Under the pieces are notes generated by a model. The model did not search any database. It saw only the letters and a list, made by a program, of their open reading frames with translations, and had not been told where the DNA came from. From Microbacterium sp. W4I20 (GTDB lineage Bacteria; Actinomycetota; Actinomycetes; Actinomycetales; Microbacteriaceae), in the NCBI RefSeq assembly GCF_030816505.1, contig NZ_JAUSYB010000001.1, forward strand, positions 3,410,001-3,474,000: a stretch of 64,000 nucleotides of DNA. Reading direction: 5' to 3'. Shown one piece after another: positions 57,486 to 64,000 of this stretch. The stretch's first letter is position 1, and each line of letters begins with the position of its first letter. Position numbers and translations under genes: made by a program.

Positions 57486-58811
57486 TCAGGCGGTGAAGAA
57501 CGACTCCGCGGTGCGGGAGAGGTCGTGCAGGTCGGAGACGCCGGCGAGCTCGCGGGCCGAGTGCATCGAGAGGATCGGGATGCCGATGTCGACGGTGCGG
57601 ATGCCGAGCCGGGTGGCCGTGATCGGGCCGATCGTCGACCCGCACGGCACCGAGTTGTTCGACACGAACTCCTGCGTCGTCACGCCCACGCGCTCGCACC
57701 AGGTGCGCCAGGAGGCCGTGCCCACGGCATCCGTCGCGTAGCGCTGGTTCGCGTTGATCTTGAGGATCGGACCGGACCCGAGGACGGGCTGCACGACCGG
57801 GTCGTGCTTGGCGACGTAGTTCGGGTGCACGGAGTGACCGACGTCGCTGGACAGGCACCACGACGACGCGAAGGCCCGACGACGCTCGGACGAGTCGGCG
57901 CCGAGGCCCGCGTACAGGCGCTCGAGCACGTCCTCCAGGAACGGGCCGGCCGCGCCGGAGCGGGACGCCGAGCCGAGCTCCTCGTGATCGAACGCGGCGA
58001 GCACGGCGATCGGCGCCGCGGCCCTGGTCCCTGAGCCGGCCCCGGCCCCTGAGCCTGTCGAAGGGTCGGCGATCTCGAGGAGCGCGACCAGCCCGGCGTG
58101 CACCGAGGCGAGGTCGTCGAGGCGGCCGGAGGCGAAGAACGCGTCGTCCTTACCGAACACGGCTCCTCGGGCGGAGTCGGCCATGACGACGTCGTAGCCG
58201 CGGATCTCGGATGCCGTGATGCCCGCGGAGTCGGCGAGCTCGGCCAGCACGTCCGCCTGCGTCGGGTCGCCGAGTCCCCACACCGGCTGCGTCTCGACCT
58301 GCTTGTCGAGCGCGATGCCGTTGGTGTTGACGTTGCGGTCGAGGTGGATCGCGAGCTGCGGCAGGCGCAGCAGAGGTCCGGTGGCGGCGAGGACGACGCG
58401 CCCGTCGGCCAGGGCGAGGCGCCCGGCGAGGCGCAGCTCCCGGTCGAGCCATGAGTTCAGCAGAGGACCGCCGTAGACCTCGACGGCGGCCTGCAGCCAG
58501 CCGCGGGTCCCCGTCGTGGGCTGGGGCTTGAGCTTGAAGCCGGGCGAGTCGGTGTGCGCGCCGAAGATGTGCGCGGGGGTGGTGGGGGCAGCATCCGACG
58601 GCACCACCCAGGCGATCACGGAACCGTCGCGGACGGTGACGAACCGACCGCCGACCTGCGCGGGCCAGGCCGCTTCTTCCTCGAGCCTCGTGAACCCGGC
58701 CGCCTCGAGCCGCCGGGCCACCTCGGCCGCCGCGTGATAGCTCGACGGCGAGGCCGCGACGAAGTCGGCGAGGTCGTCGGCGTGGGCGAGGGCGTCGGGG
58801 GTGACGGGCAT
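57486..58811 (-). CDS. apeB: M18 family aminopeptidase
   Basis: A 441-residue zinc aminopeptidase of the aspartyl/leucyl M18 type. Metal and catalytic residues in FGAHTDSPGFKLKP (near 92), AVLAAFDHEELGSAS (near 280) and IPILSMHSARELAG (near 415). Cytoplasmic, removes N-terminal residues from peptides. ATG at 58811 after AAGGAAGG. A loop near residue 250 (ADPSTGSGAGAGSGTRAAAP) comes from the dispersed repeat. First gene of the aminopeptidase-NCS1-hydrolase run. Confidence 0.9.
   Translation of the reverse strand: MPVTPDALAHADDLADFVAASPSSYHAAAEVARRLEAAGFTRLEEEAAWPAQVGGRFVTVRDGSVIAWVVPSDAAPTTPAHIFGAHTDSPGFKLKPQPTTGTRGWLQAAVEVYGGPLLNSWLDRELRLAGRLALADGRVVLAATGPLLRLPQLAIHLDRNVNTNGIALDKQVETQPVWGLGDPTQADVLAELADSAGITASEIRGYDVVMADSARGAVFGKDDAFFASGRLDDLASVHAGLVALLEIADPSTGSGAGAGSGTRAAAPIAVLAAFDHEELGSASRSGAAGPFLEDVLERLYAGLGADSSERRRAFASSWCLSSDVGHSVHPNYVAKHDPVVQPVLGSGPILKINANQRYATDAVGTASWRTWCERVGVTTQEFVSNNSVPCGSTIGPITATRLGIRTVDIGIPILSMHSARELAGVSDLHDLSRTAESFFTA
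58044..58067. repeat. Dispersed repeat, copy 3, inside the aminopeptidase gene
   Basis: GGCCC-CTGAGCCTGTCGAAGG-GTC, one base different from the others in its core. A truncated duplicate (GGTCCCTGAGCC) precedes it at 58027-58038. Translated in frame as DPSTGSGAGAGSGT in a surface loop. Confidence 0.75.
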
Positions 58812-59003
58812 GGAGGAGCCTTCCTTGTGGGGTCCTTCGATCGTAATCGGCTCCGCGTCGAGTGCCTGCGGCCGGGCTCGCACACGCGCGCGCTGTCCCG
58901 CCGCCAACTAAAAGGATGCTTCCCGGACCGAGTCCCGTTAGGGTTCGCCTCAGGCCCCCTTTCTGCGCGCATTGTGCTATTCGGCCTCGCGAAAGGTGAT
59001 GTG

Positions 59004-62000
59004 ATGGTGATGTCGTTCTCCCCGAAGAGGCGCATCGGCAGGCTCGTGGCAGGGGCGGTCAGCGTCCTGATGGTCGCGGCCGGGCTGACCATGGTGACCG
59101 AGACGACCCGTCCGCTGACGGCTGCCGCCGCGCAGAGTCCGACGGTCTGCCGCGGATCGGTCGCGCTGACGAACGGCGGCTTCGAGTCCCCGACGATCCC
59201 GAGCAACGCCTTCCGGCTGCTCTCCGAGAACTCAGTGCCCGGCTGGTTCACCAACGACAGCAGGGGCGAGATCGAGTTCTGGGGCACGGGCTTCAACGGT
59301 GTCCCCGCCGCGGAAGGCCGTCAGTTCGCAGAGCTGAACGCGAACACCCCCAGCCTGCTCTACCACGACGTCGATACCGTTCCCGGCGAGACGTTCGCCT
59401 GGTCGCTGGACCACCGCGGCAGGGGAGGTGTCGACACCATGCGCGTGGTGATCGGCGCGCCGGGGGGCACGCTGACGCAGAGCGGCCCGAACATCTCCGA
59501 CGGGACCACCGCCTGGGGGCGGCACACCGGCCGGTACACGATCCCGGCCGGGCAGACCGTCACACGGTTCGGCTTCGAAGCGGTCAGCTCCGCCGGCGGG
59601 GATCCCGCGCGCGGCAACCTCCTCGACAACATCTCCTTCGGCACCGGCCCGTGTCTGATCACGACCAAGTCGGTCACGAACCTCAGCCGCGGCGGCGCGG
59701 GCGCCGAGGTCGGCGACGTGCTGCGATACAGCGTGTCCACCCGCAACGACGGCGGCAACTCGGCTCCGCAGTCCGTGTCGACCGACGTGCTCGGGCCCGG
59801 GCTCGACATCGTGCCCGGGTCGCTCCGCATCATCGCAGGCCCCGGGATCGGCGCACTGACCAATGCCCTGGGTGACGACCGGGGAGAGTACGTCGCCGGG
59901 TCGCGTTCCGTCCGGGTGCGGCTCGGCGACAACGCGACGACGACCACAGGCGGCACGATCGCAGTCGGCGCCAGCACCACGTACACGTTCGATGCCACCG
60001 TGAGCACCGTCGCCGCCGCCGGGACGATCCGCAACGAGGCGACCGTCATCTTCTTCGACGACCTCGCCGGCCGGAACCAGACCTCGACGAGCCAGGAGAC
60101 GACGACCTCGGTCGCCGCCGCCAGCGACCTCGCGATCACCAAGTCCCTCGACACCCCGGTTCCGGTCGCTGGACGCCCGGCGACCTTCACGATCGGCGTG
60201 ACCAACCGCGGTCCGCAGACCGCCACCGGCGTGACCGTGACGGATGCCGTGCCCGCCGGTTTCGGCGCGCTCCCGGTGACCCCCACCAGCGGCTCCTGCA
60301 CAGTCGGTGCGGAGATCAGCTGTTCGCTGCCCGACCTCCCGGTGGGGGCCAGCGCCTCGATCACCGTGACCGGCACCGTCTCGACGTCGCGCGACCCGGG
60401 CGGAGCCCTCACGAACGTCGCCTCGGTCTCGGGTTCGCGCACCGACCCCGACCCGTCGAACAACACCGCGATCGCGTCGGGGACCGTCGCGGCGGTGGCA
60501 GACGTCTCGGTGACCAAGAGCTTCTCACCGGCCGTCCCGGTCGCGGGGCAGGACGTCACGTACACGCTCACGACGCGCAACGACGGGCCCTCGGTCGCGC
60601 GCGATGTGACGCTCCTCGACCCGCTCGACCCGCGCACGCCTGTCGTCAGCGTCTCCCCGTCGCAGGGGTCCTGCGCGGTGGCGGGCGGGCGTCTGGACTG
60701 CACCTTCGGCTCGCTCGCGCCCGGTGCGTCCGCGGTGACGACGCTGGTCGTGCGCATCCCGCCGGGCGCAGCCGCGCGGCTGCAGAACACCGTCAGCATC
60801 GCCAGCAGCACCAACGACCCGAACCCGGGCAACGACGTCGCCGTCACGAGCTTCCAGCCCGACATCGTCTCGGACCTCACGATCGCGAAGACGGCATCCG
60901 ATTCCGATCTCGTCGCCGGGGAGACCGTGGACTTCACACTCTCGGCGCGCAACCTCGGGCCGGCGAACGCCACGAACGTGTCTCTCGACGACACCCTCCC
61001 GGACGGCTTCACGGTGACCGGCGTCACAAGCCCGCCGGGCGCCACGTGCGTGTTCACCGGGCCCGAGGTGCGCTGCACCTGGGCGTCGCTCGCCGTCGGC
61101 GGTCCCGCGAACGTGGTGGTGCGGGCGGTCGTGAGCGAGGATGCTCCGGACGGAACCGTGACCAACACCGCTTCGATCGCGGCTCCCGTGCTCGACCCGA
61201 ATCCGCAGAACAACTCCGCCTCCGTCAACGTCGATGTCGCGCACAGCGCCGACGTGAGTGTGCAGAAGAGCGCACCGGCCTCGGCGGTCCCCGGACTCCC
61301 GTACGTCTACACGATCGACATCGCGAACGCGGGGCCGTCGACGGCCCGCGGCGTACACCTGACCGATGTGCTGCCGGACGGCTTCGCGTTCGAGTCGGCC
61401 GACGGCGACTGCGCGCTCGAAGGCTCGACGCTCACCTGCGAGGTCGGCGACCTGGCCGACGGCGGCACGGCCCGCATCCTGGTGTCGGGCACGTGGGCGA
61501 CGGCGCTGAGCGGACTGGTCGCGAACACCGCGTCGGTCGACTCGCCGACACCCGATCCCGACGGCACGAACAACACCTCGACGGTCTCGCGGACGTTCAG
61601 CCCGCGGGCGGACGTCTCGGTGGTCAAGATCTCGTCCACACCGAGCGTCGCCCTCGGAGCGGATGCCCAGTTCCTGGTGGCCGTGCGCAACGACGGCCCG
61701 TCCGCCGCGGTCGGCGTCGCGGTCGACGACGCGGTTCCGACCGGCCTGCTCATCACGGCGGCCACCCCCTCGGTCGGCGCCTGGGCCGAGGGCGACGAGC
61801 ACTGGAGCGTCGGCACGCTGCAGCCCGGCGAATCCGCCACCCTCGCGCTGACCGCACGGGTCGCCGCGGAGGGTGCGCTGACGAACACCGTGACCGCCAC
61901 CTCGCAGACGCCGGATCCCGATCCGAGCGACAACACCGGCTCGGTGACGATCACCGCGACGCCCTCCGCCGATCTCCGGGTCATCAAGACCGCCTCGGCG

Positions 62001-64000
62001 AGTCCGGCGCCGGTGAACGGTCCGCTGACCTACACGATCGTGGTCACGAACGACGGGCCGAGCCCGGCGCAGGCGGTCCAGATCGCGGACAGCCTGCCGG
62101 CGGCGCTCCTCGATCCGACGACGCCGACCGCGGGCTGCGCGGTCGTTGACGGCGTGCTCGACTGCGCCGTCCCGTCGCTCGCTGTCGGAGCGTCCTTCAC
62201 GGCACGGGTGAGCGGCACGGTCGATCCCGCCTCTGCTCTGACCGAGTTGTCGAACACGGCGGTCGTCTCGTCGTCGACGGCCGATCCCGATCCCGCGGAC
62301 AACTCATCCGTCGTGACCGTCCCGCTCTCGGGTGCCCCGCGCGTGGAGCTCGTGAAGACGGCGGCCTCGCCGGTCGACCGCGCCGGCGACGGTCGGATCG
62401 ACGCGGGCGACACCGTCTCCTATGCGTTCGCGATCCGCAACATCGGCGACGTCGCGCTCACCGACGCGACGATCACGGACCCGATGCTGGGCGGCGAGGT
62501 CGCCTGTACTGCGTTCACCCCGCCGCTCCGGCCAGGGGTCCAGGCCAATTGCGCTCCCGTCGAGTACGCGCTGACCCAGGCCGACCTCGACCGGGGTGCC
62601 GTCGTCAACACGGCATCCGTCGTCGCGCAGTCCGCGCGCGGCGAGGTCGCCGACGACGCTGAGGCCAACGAGACCGTGCCGGCCTCCAACGGCATCGCCC
62701 TCGCCAAGGCGCCGAGCGCCATCATCGACGTGAACGGCGACGGCAAGGCCGACGCCGGGGACTCGATCATGTACACGTTCACCGTGACGAACACCGGGAC
62801 GACCACGCTCCGCGACGCCCGGGTCACCGACGCGATGCTCGGAGGCGCTGTCGCGTGCGCCGCGCTCGAGGATGTCACCCTCGCCCCGGGCGCCGTGGTC
62901 GCCTGCGACCCCGTGCCCTACACCTTCGTGCAGGAGGATATCGACGACGGCGTCGTCCGCAACACGGCCACGGCGACGGCCAGCGCGCCCACCGGCTCGG
63001 TGTCGGACTCGGCGGTGGCGACGGCGGCCGTCGGTCGCACCGAGAGCATCGACCTGACCAAGACGGTCCGCACCGCGCAGGACGCCGACGGCACGATCGG
63101 GGCCGTGCAGGACGTCGACGCCGACGGCTCGGTCGGGGCCGGGGACACCGTCGACTACACCTTCTCGGTCGAGAACACCGGGACGACGACGCTCTCCGGG
63201 GTCGTGATCTCGGATCCTCTGCTCGGACCCGGCGTCCGCTGCACCCTCGGCGTCCTGGCCCCGGGTGAGACGGACGCCTGTGGTCCGTTCCCGTACGTGC
63301 TCACCCAGGCCGACATCGAGGCGGAGGTCGTGCGCAACACGGCCACGGCCGACGCGACCGGTCCTCTCGGATCGGTGTCCGACGACGCGACGGCCGACAT
63401 CGTCATCGAGGGGACGAGCGCGATCGCGCTCACCAAGACACCGGGCGAACCCGTCGACGCGAACGACGACGGCCGCATCGGCGCGGGCGATACGGTCGCA
63501 TTCGCGTTCGGCGTGCGCAACACCGGCACGACCGTGCTGCGCGACCTTGCGATCGATGATCCGCTGCTTGGGGGTGCCCTCGATTGTCCGGCGCTCGATG
63601 GCCGGGAGCTCCTGACGGATGCCGAGGCGGACTGCGGTCCGGTCGAGTACACGCTGACCCAAGCCGACATCGACGCGGGGATCGTGCGCAACACGGCGAC
63701 CGCAGTGGCCGAGAGCGTCCTCGGCGGCGTGGAGGATGCGGCCTCGGCCGAGGTCGACATCGTCGGAGCGAGCGGGATCGCCCTGACGAAGACCGCGGGA
63801 GCGATCGCCGACACCGCGGCTGACGGGCGCGTGGGAGCGGGGGACACGGTTCCCTATTCGTTCACGGTCCGCAACACGGGGACGACGGTGCTGCGCGACA
63901 TCGCGCTCGACGACCCGATGCTGGGCGGACCCATCGACTGCGCTGCCCTCGACGGTGCGGTGCTGTTGCCGTCGGCTGAGGTCGAGTGCGGCCCGACGAT
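59004..64000 (+). CDS. Giant secreted DUF11/DUF7507 repeat protein (partial)
   Basis: At least 1665 residues, running off the window. RBS GAAAGG, ATG at 59004. Signal peptide of about 42 residues (RRIGRLVAGAVSVLMVAAGL), then a lectin/DUF642-like domain (about 50-210, LTNGGFESPTI, VPGWFTND). Seven DUF11 Ig-like repeats follow, with starts about residues 216, 373, 498, 622, 749, 868 and 989 (SDLAITKSLD-type openings, TDPDPSNNT-type ends). From about 1113 there are five DUF7507 repeats (starts about 1113, 1231, 1349, 1474, 1591), each with an Asp-rich calcium-type loop such as DVNGDGKADAGD. The sequence is in frame throughout. Probably a cell-wall or matrix adhesin; the C-terminal anchor is not visible. 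Confidence 0.88.
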   Translation, partial: MVMSFSPKRRIGRLVAGAVSVLMVAAGLTMVTETTRPLTAAAAQSPTVCRGSVALTNGGFESPTIPSNAFRLLSENSVPGWFTNDSRGEIEFWGTGFNGVPAAEGRQFAELNANTPSLLYHDVDTVPGETFAWSLDHRGRGGVDTMRVVIGAPGGTLTQSGPNISDGTTAWGRHTGRYTIPAGQTVTRFGFEAVSSAGGDPARGNLLDNISFGTGPCLITTKSVTNLSRGGAGAEVGDVLRYSVSTRNDGGNSAPQSVSTDVLGPGLDIVPGSLRIIAGPGIGALTNALGDDRGEYVAGSRSVRVRLGDNATTTTGGTIAVGASTTYTFDATVSTVAAAGTIRNEATVIFFDDLAGRNQTSTSQETTTSVAAASDLAITKSLDTPVPVAGRPATFTIGVTNRGPQTATGVTVTDAVPAGFGALPVTPTSGSCTVGAEISCSLPDLPVGASASITVTGTVSTSRDPGGALTNVASVSGSRTDPDPSNNTAIASGTVAAVADVSVTKSFSPAVPVAGQDVTYTLTTRNDGPSVARDVTLLDPLDPRTPVVSVSPSQGSCAVAGGRLDCTFGSLAPGASAVTTLVVRIPPGAAARLQNTVSIASSTNDPNPGNDVAVTSFQPDIVSDLTIAKTASDSDLVAGETVDFTLSARNLGPANATNVSLDDTLPDGFTVTGVTSPPGATCVFTGPEVRCTWASLAVGGPANVVVRAVVSEDAPDGTVTNTASIAAPVLDPNPQNNSASVNVDVAHSADVSVQKSAPASAVPGLPYVYTIDIANAGPSTARGVHLTDVLPDGFAFESADGDCALEGSTLTCEVGDLADGGTARILVSGTWATALSGLVANTASVDSPTPDPDGTNNTSTVSRTFSPRADVSVVKISSTPSVALGADAQFLVAVRNDGPSAAVGVAVDDAVPTGLLITAATPSVGAWAEGDEHWSVGTLQPGESATLALTARVAAEGALTNTVTATSQTPDPDPSDNTGSVTITATPSADLRVIKTASASPAPVNGPLTYTIVVTNDGPSPAQAVQIADSLPAALLDPTTPTAGCAVVDGVLDCAVPSLAVGASFTARVSGTVDPASALTELSNTAVVSSSTADPDPADNSSVVTVPLSGAPRVELVKTAASPVDRAGDGRIDAGDTVSYAFAIRNIGDVALTDATITDPMLGGEVACTAFTPPLRPGVQANCAPVEYALTQADLDRGAVVNTASVVAQSARGEVADDAEANETVPASNGIALAKAPSAIIDVNGDGKADAGDSIMYTFTVTNTGTTTLRDARVTDAMLGGAVACAALEDVTLAPGAVVACDPVPYTFVQEDIDDGVVRNTATATASAPTGSVSDSAVATAAVGRTESIDLTKTVRTAQDADGTIGAVQDVDADGSVGAGDTVDYTFSVENTGTTTLSGVVISDPLLGPGVRCTLGVLAPGETDACGPFPYVLTQADIEAEVVRNTATADATGPLGSVSDDATADIVIEGTSAIALTKTPGEPVDANDDGRIGAGDTVAFAFGVRNTGTTVLRDLAIDDPLLGGALDCPALDGRELLTDAEADCGPVEYTLTQADIDAGIVRNTATAVAESVLGGVEDAASAEVDIVGASGIALTKTAGAIADTAADGRVGAGDTVPYSFTVRNTGTTVLRDIALDDPMLGGPIDCAALDGAVLLPSAEVECGPT

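Noticed and set aside
59360..61228. Minus-strand 622-codon open frame
   Set aside because: Antisense to the DUF11 repeats; its Thr/Ser/Val-rich repeats simply mirror them.
1..64000. tRNA, rRNA, phage or plasmid origin features
   Set aside because: None recognised by eye on either strand; no integrase, transposase or attachment-site duplication seen.

Overview
The window is about 70% G+C, has short intergenic gaps, many four-base start/stop overlaps, many GTG starts and numerous lipoprotein signal peptides. Together with actinobacterial families (DUF7882, DUF6069, DUF7218, a DUF222/HNH 13E12-type protein, FusB-like FBP protein, PaaX, a DUF11/DUF7507 surface protein) this points to a Micrococcales actinobacterium, most likely Microbacteriaceae and probably Microbacterium. 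No rRNA, tRNA, CRISPR array, IS transposase or phage module was seen, so it reads as ordinary chromosome.

Layout. 0-8 kb: metabolite repair (NnrD, partial), a histidine phosphatase, small conserved proteins, a flavin disulfide oxidoreductase with an MFS partner, and DinB. 8-13.3 kb: an EmrB-type efflux pump with its MarR regulator and two perfect-arm operators, then an osmoprotectant ABC importer (two permeases and a binding lipoprotein, with no ATPase gene beside them) and a second MarR. 13-20.3 kb: a zinc-finger/nuclease protein, DUF1684, a short DUF4192-like protein, a GH9 cellulase lipoprotein with a TetR, a PPOX-fold protein, and a manganese catalase broken by a one-base homopolymer frameshift. 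20.6-35 kb: a DUF222/HNH protein, an operon of haem-oxygenase-like diiron enzyme, CDGSH protein and SDR, membrane-anchored proteins, a GH114 lipoprotein, an FMN reductase, DUF899, an MFS pump, and a stress-type cluster (YbdK ligase, DUF7218, CsbD, copper-storage-like protein, FusB-like protein).

35-41 kb is a sugar cassette: LacI repressor, binding lipoprotein, two permeases and a GH3 glycosidase. 42-46 kb is a kynurenine operon (tryptophan dioxygenase, an amidohydrolase in the place where formamidase is expected, kynureninase, PaaX regulator). 46-53 kb holds a glutamate-cysteine-ligase-like enzyme and an amine cluster (agmatine deiminase and amidase divergent from a TetR and a PLP decarboxylase). 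53.9-59 kb holds a TetR/metallo-hydrolase pair and an operon of M18 aminopeptidase, NCS1 permease and isochorismatase-like hydrolase. From 59.0 kb to the end runs one very large secreted repeat protein that is cut by the window edge.

The least-explained signals are small DNA structures: short tandem duplications lying on stop codons of four genes between 22 and 34 kb, long perfect hairpins between convergent genes, a dispersed CTGAGCTTGTCGAAGG-type repeat that is translated inside two genes, a 76-bp inverted-repeat-bounded in-frame segment, and an apparently over-used hexamer GGATGC/GCATCC. Functionally the best leads are the diiron/CDGSH/SDR operon and the candidate new kynurenine formamidase.
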